DNA of 64,000 nt. It comes from Lewinellaceae bacterium. Lineage in GTDB: Bacteria > Bacteroidota > Bacteroidia > Chitinophagales > Saprospiraceae. The translations under genes were made by a program, and so were the position numbers. The DNA lies in contig JACJYH010000001.1 in assembly GCA_020636195.1 (NCBI GenBank), positions 496,001-560,000 of the forward strand. Direction: 5' to 3'. The notes beneath the pieces were generated by a model. The model worked only from the letters and a program-made list of their open reading frames with translations, was not told the DNA's origin and did not search any database. Below, in pieces: positions 1 through 7,799 of the stretch (its first letter is position 1; each line of letters begins with the position of its first letter).

Positions 1-1
1 T

Positions 2-382
2 CAAAAACATAACAGTCCCAACAATAAAAATATTTTTAAGTACGACTTCAATCTGTCTCCACAGTCTGTCCTGCCTCTTCAGGATACAGAAGATCATAGT
101 ATGATGCTATCCAATGATGAATACTTGAAGTACTTCCAACAAGAACAGAATCAACTGGTGTATAGGGTTCAAACCGGCGTATTTAATGATTTTGATTCAG
201 CTCAAGTCATGGTCAAGAAATTGAATGGTATATTTTTGGAACCGGTAGTCGTCGTCAATGAATTTAGGGATAACAAACCGGTATTCAAAGTGAGGATAGG
301 ACAATTCAGCAGTTATGATGAGGCTGAAAGTTTAAGAATTATTCTCAAGGATCAATATCAAATGAATGGCATAGTTCAGTAA
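2..382 (+). CDS. SPOR-domain protein, C-terminal part (5' end outside window)
   Basis: The reading frame is already open at base 2, so this is the 3' end of a longer gene; the methionine at base 101 is internal. The last 75 or so residues have the SPOR pattern (YRVQTGVF, two alternating alpha/beta halves, then FKVRIGQFSSYDEA). SPOR domains bind denuded septal peptidoglycan, so the full protein is probably periplasmic or membrane anchored and linked to the cell wall. The stop is followed by a terminator hairpin. The N-terminal domain cannot be seen, so the overall function is open. Confidence 0.75.
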   Translation, partial: QKHNSPNNKNIFKYDFNLSPQSVLPLQDTEDHSMMLSNDEYLKYFQQEQNQLVYRVQTGVFNDFDSAQVMVKKLNGIFLEPVVVVNEFRDNKPVFKVRIGQFSSYDEAESLRIILKDQYQMNGIVQ

Positions 383-405
383 AGCAGCATATAAATTTTG
401 CGGTT

Positions 406-452
406 CAAAGTCATCTGTTCACCTAATGGGTTTGCAGATGACTTTTGTTTTT
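406..452 (+). terminator. Rho-independent terminator, probably bidirectional
   Basis: An 11-bp perfect stem AAAGTCATCTG / CAGATGACTTT (407-417 with 435-445) is followed by a T-rich run. It lies between the SPOR gene and the convergent membrane-protein gene whose stop is at 451, so it can serve both. Confidence 0.75.
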
Positions 453-1653
453 AGTCTAATCCTCTCATTTTATTATTGGAAACAAACAATGTCAGAGCGC
501 TGAAAAAAATAATGGCACTCATCACAAAAAGTAGTGGTTGAACATATGGAACCACTATATATTTCAATGAGGCAAGACCTTGAATCATGAGAATCACTTC
601 ATTTCCTATGATACCAAAACAAAGAGATACAAGAGCTATTTTATTACGTTTTGTAGTTGAGATGTAACCATGATAAACCAGAAATCCGAATATCGAAAGC
701 GTCGTAAAACCTAAAAACACGAGATGTAGGTACGCAATAACGATTGATCTGTAACCGAAAGCTAAATCGCTAACAGCAGGAACCACACTGATCAATTGTA
801 ACAAAATCTTTATGCTGATGGCTATCAAGGCAATACAGAAAAGATACTGTGTTTCAATTTTCCACGTAGATTTTATTTCATGAATGGTTGTCTTCAGTAT
901 TTTAAAGGATAGTAGAAGAGCGATGAGTTGTAGAAAAACCGCAATAAGTGCAAAAATATAAATATACCAAGGTAGTCCTGCCCAAAGGAGAGATAACAAG
1001 TAGGCCGGAATGCAAGCTGCAAAAAACAAATAAAATATTCTTTTGACATACCGAAATGACTTCAGTTTTTCCAATTTACCTAACAATAATCCAATAACGG
1101 CAAAGAAAAACCAACCACTATACTGAAAATGCAGGTAAAAATATGAAGCACCCAAATATAGGTTTTGATCAAAGGTTTTTGTCATCATCATATTGGCAAT
1201 GTACAAAAACCCAAAGGAAGATATACCATTGAACAACAAGGCAGATATAAACCAAGGTTTTCCTATAAAAGATGGTAAGTGCCATACTTTTCTTATAAAT
1301 ACTATAGCAAATAAATAACCGGCCAATATTGAAACAACAGAAAAGAAGATGGATAATCTCCCGATTCCCAAAGTTGCATATGATATCAATATACCGTATG
1401 CACTCACCAGATTGATATATATTAATCTATTAAACCATGGCGAATCAATAGATTTTTTATTCACTTCATTTTTTAGGAGGATGTAAAACATATGTGATGC
1501 CCAACCACAAAAGGCAAAGTAAAAGTGGGCAAAAAGTAAATGTTTGTGATCAAAATACGGGAATTCAAAACCTATTTTATAGCGGAGAATCGTCCCCAGT
1601 AGAGCAACGATACTAAAGTTCAACAATCCAATTTTGATGAGTTTATTTGACAT
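451..1653 (-). CDS. Polytopic membrane protein, heme-copper oxidase subunit I-like
   Basis: About 400 residues with some 11-12 hydrophobic segments. Histidines lie inside membrane segments (HLLFAHFYFAFCGW, YFYLHFQYSGWFFF, IAYLHLVFLGF), as in proteins related to cytochrome oxidase subunit I, NorB or NnrS, though a full set of copper ligands is not obvious. The ATG at 1653 starts one base after the stop of the upstream Crp/Fnr gene. A longer frame with a TTG at 1680 would overlap that gene and is less likely. The tight coupling suggests that the regulator and membrane protein act together, perhaps in redox or nitric-oxide response (inference). Confidence 0.6.
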   Translation of the reverse strand: MSNKLIKIGLLNFSIVALLGTILRYKIGFEFPYFDHKHLLFAHFYFAFCGWASHMFYILLKNEVNKKSIDSPWFNRLIYINLVSAYGILISYATLGIGRLSIFFSVVSILAGYLFAIVFIRKVWHLPSFIGKPWFISALLFNGISSFGFLYIANMMMTKTFDQNLYLGASYFYLHFQYSGWFFFAVIGLLLGKLEKLKSFRYVKRIFYLFFAACIPAYLLSLLWAGLPWYIYIFALIAVFLQLIALLLSFKILKTTIHEIKSTWKIETQYLFCIALIAISIKILLQLISVVPAVSDLAFGYRSIVIAYLHLVFLGFTTLSIFGFLVYHGYISTTKRNKIALVSLCFGIIGNEVILMIQGLASLKYIVVPYVQPLLFVMSAIIFFSALTLFVSNNKMRGLD

Positions 1654-1654
1654 C

Positions 1655-2248
1655 CTAAAAATATAATTTTCGATTATCAATGATGACTTGTCCTGTAGTT
1701 TCCATTTTTTTTAAAGTTCGAATGATGGTTTCCACCCTCAAGCCTAAATGATTGGCAATATGTTGTCTTGTCACATTTATATGAACTCTGGTCTCTGGAA
1801 GACGATGGTCTATTTTGTATTTTTTCAAAAACCCTAATATTCTATCCTCCGGATGCGGATTAATGATATTTTTATTGACAATAGATTTTTCATAAATTCT
1901 TGATGATAAAGTTTGAATAAGTTCCATCTTTAAGTTTGGATATTCATTCAATAGTTTGAATAAAGTATCCTTCGACAATTTGTAAATAATGCAGTCTTCC
2001 TCTGCTTGTGCACATGCAGGATAAGCCTTGTTGATGAAAAGAGGCGGCTCTCCGAAACTGTCTCCTTTCTCAAACATACCCAAGATAAATAATTTACCCT
2101 CCTCGTTATAACTACACATTTTAACAGTTCCATCTAAAATCTGATGATAAAACCTACATTGATCACCCTCGTAAAAAATAAAATCGTGTTTGTTATATTT
2201 TTTTGTAATTGCACCCCAAGCAAGGAGAATATCGGGATCAATGGTCAT
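1655..2248 (-). CDS. Crp/Fnr family transcriptional regulator
   Basis: 197 residues. The N-terminal half is a cyclic-nucleotide-binding-type beta barrel (FIFYEGDQCRFYHQILDG, GDSFGEPPLF). The C-terminal half is a winged helix whose recognition part reads TRQHIANHLGLRVETIIRTL. The FNR iron-sulfur cysteine cluster at the N-terminus is absent; the scattered cysteines do not form CxxC pairs, so this is unlikely to be a 4Fe-4S oxygen sensor. It is co-transcribed with the membrane protein that starts one base after its stop. A CRP-geometry palindrome at 2465-2482 lies upstream and may be its binding site. Confidence 0.85.
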   Translation of the reverse strand: MTIDPDILLAWGAITKKYNKHDFIFYEGDQCRFYHQILDGTVKMCSYNEEGKLFILGMFEKGDSFGEPPLFINKAYPACAQAEEDCIIYKLSKDTLFKLLNEYPNLKMELIQTLSSRIYEKSIVNKNIINPHPEDRILGFLKKYKIDHRLPETRVHINVTRQHIANHLGLRVETIIRTLKKMETTGQVIIDNRKLYF

Positions 2249-2464
2249 CTTGTAAAATGCTTATTAGGAAAAAATTTGAAATTAAATTGTGGCTTACAAA
2301 AATCACTGTATGGTAATATGTATGAACCATGTGGTAAAAATAATGCTAAAAACTCTATCAATATCTTTCTTCGATGACTCCACTGAAATTATAAATCAAG
2401 AATTACACCTTATGATATAGCAATGTTATAAACTGACAAAAATATGAGCTAATCACCTTAAATC

Positions 2465-2482
2465 TTATGATTATAGTCATAA
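2465..2482. promoter_or_regulatory. Candidate Crp/Fnr-family operator
   Basis: TTATGA-N6-TCATAA is a perfect 6-bp palindrome with the same spacing as CRP sites (TGTGA-N6-TCACA). It lies 217 bp upstream of the Crp/Fnr start and 134 bp upstream of the methyltransferase start. That this regulator binds here is inference. Confidence 0.4.
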
Positions 2483-2515
2483 AAAGAAATTTTGAATTTG
2501 TGTGAATTGCTATCA

Positions 2516-2561
2516 TTTACAATGAATTTTACTGGACACAAAGTACAAATTTCATTGTAAA
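2516..2561. repeat. 11-bp inverted repeat in the divergent promoter region
   Basis: TTTACAATGAA (2516-2526) and TTCATTGTAAA (2551-2561) are perfect complements separated by 24 bases. The pairing continues inward with one bulge (GAATTT against AAATTTC). It could be an operator or a leader hairpin; there is no T run, so it is not a typical terminator. Confidence 0.5.
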
Positions 2562-2586
2562 AACTGATGATTCAAGATGGAATGCT

Positions 2587-2594
2587 TAGGTTTG
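2587..2594 (+). promoter_or_regulatory. -7 box TAGGTTTG
   Basis: Matches the Bacteroidota consensus TAnnTTTG, 21 bases before the methyltransferase ATG. No clear -33 TTG is present at the usual distance. Confidence 0.4.
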
Positions 2595-2615
2595 CATCCG
2601 AATATAGAATAAATC

Positions 2616-3821
2616 ATGAAGGACCAAGCCAACCCGAGGCAAAAACTGTATGATGTGTTGAATACTCTGATTTCATCAGACAGACCATTTAAAATGACGA
2701 TATCAAAAAATAGAAGTAAAAATGACCTGTTGAAAAATGTGTATGTCAAAACCGTTGGAGAAGGCAAACCTTCAAAATATGTCATGACCTATGCTTATAA
2801 AACCCATGATGACACGAAAACTGTAAAAGGCACTGAATTGATTCTGAATACTGAATCATTGCTCAAAAATCAGTTTCTTAATATTTCTGTGTTTACTAGC
2901 GGCATAGAATACATCTTGGTACAAAACCTGAAGGGTAATGCAAGATTTATGGAGAAAAACCACGAAATGGTCATAGATTCTGAGAGCCATGATCACGAAA
3001 AAGTTCGATTTATTTCAGAAAATAACGAATGGTTGGTGCAGCTTGGCTTGGCTGGAAAAGACGGTAAAATATATGACAAATCCCAGAAGAAATACCGTCA
3101 AATTCAGAAATATCTAGAGGTTATAGATAGTCTGATAGAGGGCAGAGAGCTACACATACCATTTAGAATTGCAGATATGGGAAGCGGAAAAGGGTACTTG
3201 ACCTTTGCACTTTATGACTATCTCACCAATGTTAAAAAAATAAGATGCCAAATTACAGGATATGAACTTCGAGAAGATTTGGTTACAAAGTGTTATCATG
3301 TAGCGATAAATTGTGGTTTTGTAGGACTGACATTTCAGCAGAAAAGTATCAAAGATATTGATGTGATGAACGTGGACATGGTCATAGCATTGCATGCATG
3401 TGATACAGCTACGGACATGGCGATAGCAAAGGGCATACAGTGTGGCGCTGATATCATCATCACCGCACCGTGCTGCCACGCCCAAATTCGACAGTCTATG
3501 ACTCACCAGAACGAGCTCTCTCCTATTTTGAAAAATGGTATATTGGAAAGTAGGCAAGCAGAGATATTAACAGATGGAATCAGGGCGTTATTGCTACAGT
3601 CCAATGGTTACAAGTCTAAAGTGTTTGAGTTTATCTCACCGGAAAGCACATCTAAAAACATCATGATCACAGGTGTGAAGACAGACCATAAAATGGATGT
3701 AAGTGCAGAGATTGACTCATTAAAAAAGTATTTTGGAATCTCATCGCACTATCTAGAAGAATTGTTAGATGGCAGAGCATCGATGAAGGATAATGACTTT
3801 TGTGGTCATATTTCAAAGTAA
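2616..3821 (+). CDS. SAM-dependent methyltransferase (Methyltransf_32 type)
   Basis: 401 residues. The C-terminal two thirds carry a class I SAM-binding fold: motif I ADMGSGKGYLTFALY (about residues 188-202), an acidic strand end near GYELRE, and a conserved ITAPCCHAQIR segment typical of the PF13679 family. The N-terminal region (about 1-150) has no fold I recognise and may bind substrate. Members of this family are often predicted RNA methyltransferases, but the substrate is not shown here. The gene is divergent from the Crp/Fnr gene and precedes tRNA-Cys. Confidence 0.75.
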   Translation: MKDQANPRQKLYDVLNTLISSDRPFKMTISKNRSKNDLLKNVYVKTVGEGKPSKYVMTYAYKTHDDTKTVKGTELILNTESLLKNQFLNISVFTSGIEYILVQNLKGNARFMEKNHEMVIDSESHDHEKVRFISENNEWLVQLGLAGKDGKIYDKSQKKYRQIQKYLEVIDSLIEGRELHIPFRIADMGSGKGYLTFALYDYLTNVKKIRCQITGYELREDLVTKCYHVAINCGFVGLTFQQKSIKDIDVMNVDMVIALHACDTATDMAIAKGIQCGADIIITAPCCHAQIRQSMTHQNELSPILKNGILESRQAEILTDGIRALLLQSNGYKSKVFEFISPESTSKNIMITGVKTDHKMDVSAEIDSLKKYFGISSHYLEELLDGRASMKDNDFCGHISK

Positions 3822-3860
3822 TAAAAATAAAATTTTATATCCAAAATATTGAAAATTGCG

Positions 3861-3868
3861 TATCTTTG
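3861..3868 (+). promoter_or_regulatory. -7 box TATCTTTG of the tRNA-Cys promoter
   Basis: Exact TAnnTTTG match ending 19 bases before the first base of the mature tRNA, as expected for a short 5' leader. Confidence 0.65.
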
Positions 3869-3887
3869 CAGTCGCAATTTAAAAAAC

Positions 3888-3958
3888 GGTCGGATGGCCG
3901 AGTGGCTAGGCAGAGGTCTGCAAAACCTCGTACAGCGGTTCGAATCCGCTTTCGACCT
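3888..3958 (+). tRNA. tRNA-Cys (GCA)
   Basis: A 71-nt cloverleaf. The acceptor arms GGTCGGA / TTCGACC pair over 7 bp (one G-T). The anticodon stem AGGTC/ACCTC region surrounds loop CTGCAAA, giving anticodon GCA. The T-arm carries GGTTCGAATCC. The discriminator base is T, as expected for tRNA-Cys. CCA is not encoded. Confidence 0.95.
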
Positions 3959-3966
3959 CCTAATTG

Positions 3967-3998
3967 AAGACCATATTACAGTTTTGTGATATGGTCTT
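3967..3998 (+). terminator. Terminator of the tRNA-Cys transcript
   Basis: A perfect 10-bp stem AAGACCATAT / ATATGGTCTT (3967-3976 with 3989-3998) with a 12-base loop, followed by TTGTGTTT. It lies 8 bases after the tRNA. An in-frame GTG at 3986 for the next gene falls inside this hairpin, which argues against that start. Confidence 0.75.
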
Positions 3999-4018
3999 TG
4001 TGTTTAATTTCCAAAAAC

Positions 4019-6397
4019 ATGGGTAATTCAGAATTTTTTCCGGGTCGTGTGATCAAAGCAGAATTAATTGGTCAGCGCGTTTTACTGACTTCAGAAAATG
4101 GATGTACCTGCTATCTGCATTTTTTGTCTGATGACATTATTAGAATTAGATTTGCGACAGATGGGCTATACGAACCTGATCATAGTTTTGCTATCTGGAG
4201 TAAATTCATGTCGGAGGAAATATCACTTGAATCCAAGGAGTTCAGTGACTATTTTGAAGTAAAAACAAAAACTATCGTTTTTAATATTTCCAAGGTAGAT
4301 TTACGGTTTACGATAACGGATAAAAAAGGAAAGATTATCAACCGTGATGAGAAGGGTTTTCATTGGGAACAAAACGAAAGTCATGGAGGAAATTATGTAA
4401 AAATGGGAAAAGTCATCCAAGAAGGTGAGCATTTTTATGGTATGGGTGATAAAACTGATCATTTAAATCTTCGAGGCAAGCGAGTGACTAACTGGGCAAT
4501 GGATACATATGGATTTAAAAAGTATGAAGATCCAATATACAAAGCTATTCCTTTTTATTCTGCTATTCAAAATGGTCTTGCCTACGGAATATTCTTTGAC
4601 AATTCTTTCAAGTCGTATTTTGATTTTGGGAGCGAGAGGAGAAACGTGGCAAGTTTCTGGTCTGATGGAGGAGAGATGAACTATTATTTTATCAATGGAC
4701 CAAAGCTATTAGATGTGGTTAGAAGGTATAACAGATTGACAGGAGTTCCAGAGCTTCCTCCATTGTGGGCACTAGGTTATCATCAGAGCAAATGGAGTTA
4801 TTTTCCGGCAGAGAAAGTAGAAAATGTAGCCCAAAAATTTCGATCGCTTGACATACCGTGTGATGCCATTTATTTTGACATTGATTACATGGACGAATAT
4901 CAATGTTTTACTTGGGATAAGAAAAAATTCCCAAAACCACAAGCACTCATTTCAAATTTACATGATCTCGGATTTAAAGCTGTAGCTATATTGGATCCGG
5001 GAATAAAAATAGATGAAAACTACAAAGTCTTTACTGAAGGGACAGAACAAGGTTATTTTTGTAAAAGAGCAGATGGCCCGCTTTTCAAGGGAAAGGTTTG
5101 GCCGGGAGATTGTGCTTTTCCGGATTTTACAGCATCAAAAGTAAGGAAGTGGTGGTCATCATTGGTACAGACATTTGTTGAAAATTCCGGTTTAGATGGA
5201 ATATGGAATGATATGAATGAACCTGCTATCCTAGAAAGTCCCACGAAAACATTTCCTTTGGATGTGAGACACGAATTTGACGGCCAACCTTGCAGCCATA
5301 GAAAAGCACACAATGTGTATGGAATGCTTATGGCAAAATCAACACTAAGAGGATTGAAAAAATCCCGAGAAGCACTTAGACCATTCAATATCACACGGTC
5401 AGCGTATGCAGGTGCGCAGAGATATGGTTGTACATGGACAGGGGACAACATCGCTACATGGGAGCATCTTTGGCTTGCAACGGTGCAATGTCAGCGGTTG
5501 AGCATTTCTGGTTTTTCTTTTTGTGGCTCCGATACTGGTGGATTTATAGATCATCCGTCGCCAGAATTGTTTATCAGATGGAATCAATTATCCGTTTTTC
5601 ACCCGCTTTTTAGGAATCATTCATCAAGAGATTTCGGAGATCAAGAACCATGGTGTTTTGGGGAAGAGGCATTGCAGATAGTTAGGTCAACCATTGAATT
5701 GAGGTATCGGCTATTGCCGTATCTTTATACAGCATTTTACCAATATGTGGTGGAATATACACCTATCATTAAACCACTATCGTATTATGACCAAGACGAT
5801 TTGGATACATTGTACCGAACAGATGAGTTTTTATTGGGCGATCATTTGCTTGTTTGTCCTGTTTTAGAACCAAATGCCCGATCAAGATACGTGTACCTAC
5901 CTAAGGGGAATTGGTATCATTTTCATACCAATATAATGTACAAAGGTGGAAGCGAAATCAGCATCGATGCACCATTGCAGTTTATTCCGGTATTTGTAAA
6001 GGCAGGTGCTGTTTTACCATTGCAAGAAGTGGAACAATATGTCGGACAAAAAAATAAAAAGAAACTTACATTGAGAATATATTTCTCAGAGTCAACTGAA
6101 GAATCATTCTTATATGAAGACTCAGGTGATGGATATGATTATGAAAAGGGAATGTACAATATAAAGAAGTTTGAAACGACGTATGAAAATGGTAGATTTA
6201 CCATAAGACAGCATAAAAAAGGTCATTATGAAGAGACCTATGATGACATGAATATCGAAGTTATAGGCTTGACTAGCAAACCAATCACCTTAAATGTCAA
6301 TTCAATTGAACATCAATACGAATGGAAGGATGGTAAACTGACTTTTACTGTGCAGAGTCAAACCTTCTTACATGCCATGATATCGATCAAGGAATAA
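4019..6397 (+). CDS. Glycoside hydrolase family 31 alpha-glucosidase
   Basis: 792 residues, normal length for GH31. The N-terminal galactose-mutarotase-like beta domain is followed by a (beta/alpha)8 barrel. The nucleophile is Asp398 in WNDMNEP and the acid/base is Asp476 in TWTGDN; both are intact. A C-terminal beta region carries the usual DUF5110-like part. It releases glucose from the non-reducing end of alpha-glucans. No signal peptide is visible, so it probably acts in the cytoplasm on maltodextrin or glycogen fragments. The ATG at 4019 is chosen because the upstream GTG (3986) sits in the tRNA terminator. A repeat element follows 41 bases after the stop. Confidence 0.92.
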   Translation: MGNSEFFPGRVIKAELIGQRVLLTSENGCTCYLHFLSDDIIRIRFATDGLYEPDHSFAIWSKFMSEEISLESKEFSDYFEVKTKTIVFNISKVDLRFTITDKKGKIINRDEKGFHWEQNESHGGNYVKMGKVIQEGEHFYGMGDKTDHLNLRGKRVTNWAMDTYGFKKYEDPIYKAIPFYSAIQNGLAYGIFFDNSFKSYFDFGSERRNVASFWSDGGEMNYYFINGPKLLDVVRRYNRLTGVPELPPLWALGYHQSKWSYFPAEKVENVAQKFRSLDIPCDAIYFDIDYMDEYQCFTWDKKKFPKPQALISNLHDLGFKAVAILDPGIKIDENYKVFTEGTEQGYFCKRADGPLFKGKVWPGDCAFPDFTASKVRKWWSSLVQTFVENSGLDGIWNDMNEPAILESPTKTFPLDVRHEFDGQPCSHRKAHNVYGMLMAKSTLRGLKKSREALRPFNITRSAYAGAQRYGCTWTGDNIATWEHLWLATVQCQRLSISGFSFCGSDTGGFIDHPSPELFIRWNQLSVFHPLFRNHSSRDFGDQEPWCFGEEALQIVRSTIELRYRLLPYLYTAFYQYVVEYTPIIKPLSYYDQDDLDTLYRTDEFLLGDHLLVCPVLEPNARSRYVYLPKGNWYHFHTNIMYKGGSEISIDAPLQFIPVFVKAGAVLPLQEVEQYVGQKNKKKLTLRIYFSESTEESFLYEDSGDGYDYEKGMYNIKKFETTYENGRFTIRQHKKGHYEETYDDMNIEVIGLTSKPITLNVNSIEHQYEWKDGKLTFTVQSQTFLHAMISIKE

Positions 6398-6438
6398 AAA
6401 TCCATTAATAAAGGTATCAATACGCGCATATTTCTAGT

Positions 6439-6604
6439 TTAGAGTATGTTTAAAATTTATCCTTTAGCAAGAAAATGCCTTATTTTGGCTACAAATTCGT
6501 TTAATTTTTCGTCGAATTGCCCACATTCGACTGCAAAATTTGCCTTTTTTCGCTCAAAATAATTCCATTTTATTATCCAAAAACAAGATTTAAACATACT
6601 CTAA
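6439..6604. mobile_element. MITE-like element, copy 1
   Basis: 166 bp with perfect 16-bp terminal inverted repeats TTAGAGTATGTTTAAA. Near-identical copies lie at 19889-20054 and 54087-54250. On the minus strand a 46-codon frame runs almost from end to end; its ATG lies inside the terminal repeat. An internal 7-bp hairpin GTCGAAT-TGCCCAC-ATTCGAC lies at 6511-6531. No target-site duplication can be recognised. It sits between the convergent GH31 and VOC genes. Most likely it is a non-autonomous transposon derivative; the parent transposase is not in this window. Confidence 0.8.
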
Positions 6605-6654
6605 TTCTGAACGTCAAGAGACATGCCGTATAAAATCAGTAACAAAATATTATA

Positions 6655-7101
6655 TCAACTTCTTTCACCCTGATATTTTGGATCGAAATCTATCATCCAT
6701 TCTATTCCAAATCGATCTCTAAACATGCCAAAATATGATCCCCAAGGACTATCACCAATTGGCATTTCAACATTTCCACCTGAGGAAAGACTGTGAAAAA
6801 GGGTATCTGCTTCGGCCTTGCTTTCTGCGCTGATAGATATTTTACTTCTTGTTTCATTCTCATTATGTACACCTAGGAAAGAAGGTGTGTCGCTACCCAT
6901 CAAGACATTGTGTTTTCCTATTGGAAGTGCTACATGCATGATTTTATTTCCTTCATCTTCAGGAATGGGATAATTTGGGTCTCCCGGCATATCTTTGAAT
7001 CTCACAAGAGCAGCAAATTCACCACCGAAGGCTGATTGGTAAAATTGGAATGCTTCTTCAGCATTTCCGTTAAAATGAAGGTAAGGATTTATTGAAGCCA
7101 T
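6655..7101 (-). CDS. VOC superfamily protein (PhnB-like)
   Basis: 148 residues with the PhnB/glyoxalase pattern: ASINPYLHFNGNAEEAFQFYQ at the start, an MHVALPIG strand, then the second half ending FGMFRDRFGIEWMIDFD. The two beta-alpha-beta-beta-beta modules of the vicinal-oxygen-chelate fold fit the length. PhnB proteins lie near many stress and metabolic genes, but their substrate is generally unknown. The gene follows an SRPBCC gene by 34 bases, and the two are probably co-transcribed. PhnB-like and AHSA1-like genes are often neighbours (general knowledge). Confidence 0.85.
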   Translation of the reverse strand: MASINPYLHFNGNAEEAFQFYQSAFGGEFAALVRFKDMPGDPNYPIPEDEGNKIMHVALPIGKHNVLMGSDTPSFLGVHNENETRSKISISAESKAEADTLFHSLSSGGNVEMPIGDSPWGSYFGMFRDRFGIEWMIDFDPKYQGERS

Positions 7102-7135
7102 AATTTGGTATTAAGATATTTTTTGAATTAGTTAT

Positions 7136-7585
7136 TTAAGCATCCGGTATATTGGGTTCTACCAATCGTTTCAATTTGTCTAATGACTCTTGCCAACCCA
7201 AATAGCACATTTCAAGCGGAATAGCTTCGGGGATGTTTTCTTGTGTTGCAACGAGTTCAGTCCCACACAGAACGCTTTTGAGCTGTATGGTAGTGATCAT
7301 TTGTTCAGGCAAATTGGGATCTTCGAATTGATCAGAATATTTAAGGAATTCATTAGGAATAATGTCTAAATAGGTGCCTCCGAAACTGTGGCTATTTCCG
7401 GTCGTGAAGTTTGTAAATGACATCCTATAACTGCATCCGATTTTGACATCCATATTATGCACTTTGCAGACAAATCCATAAGGGGGCAACCACGAAGCCA
7501 TGGCGTCAGCATCTGTGAATGCGCGGAACACTTTTTCCGGAGAAGCTGTAAAAACTCTATGTAATTGAACGGAATTATTTGGCAT
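7136..7585 (-). CDS. SRPBCC / AHSA1-like domain protein
   Basis: 149 residues. It opens with the typical signature VFTASPEKVFRAFTDADAMASWLPP, followed by a beta-rich helix-grip fold (SYRMSFTNF, FGGTYLDIIP) and ends with a helix (GWQESLDKLKRLVE). AHSA1-type domains bind hydrophobic ligands or partner proteins; the ligand here is unknown. It is the upstream gene of a two-gene unit with the VOC protein. No promoter box with an exact consensus is visible upstream. Confidence 0.8.
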   Translation of the reverse strand: MPNNSVQLHRVFTASPEKVFRAFTDADAMASWLPPYGFVCKVHNMDVKIGCSYRMSFTNFTTGNSHSFGGTYLDIIPNEFLKYSDQFEDPNLPEQMITTIQLKSVLCGTELVATQENIPEAIPLEMCYLGWQESLDKLKRLVEPNIPDA

Positions 7586-7799
7586 AAAGGAATTATTTTA
7601 TTATTGGGACAATCATCGAATAAGGTGTAAAGAATCGGATCTTTTATAATTATACACCTATCATTAGGAAAAACAATCGCCATTATAAATCTATCTAATT
7701 GGCGTCGAAACGCTATTAACGAGTGTAAAGATAATAGAAATATAGCAGACTCATTTAGATGATTTTTTTAAATATTTTTAGGTCAATACACTAATGTAA

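Larger units (their letters stand above)
2249..2615. other. Divergent regulatory region between Crp/Fnr gene and methyltransferase
   Basis: This 367-bp gap carries no convincing gene. It holds two inverted repeats (2465-2482 and 2516-2561) and one -7-type box (2587-2594), each listed separately. Confidence 0.5.

Noticed and set aside
2144..2377. 77-codon plus-strand frame in the Crp/Fnr promoter region
   Set aside because: It overlaps the Crp/Fnr coding start on the other strand, and the peptide is a mirror of coding and AT-rich sequence without recognisable features.
6425..6620. Target-site duplication around the MITE-like repeats
   Set aside because: Left flanks (GTTT, ACTT, CTTT) and right flanks (AATT, TAGT, TGGA) do not repeat one another at any of the three sites.
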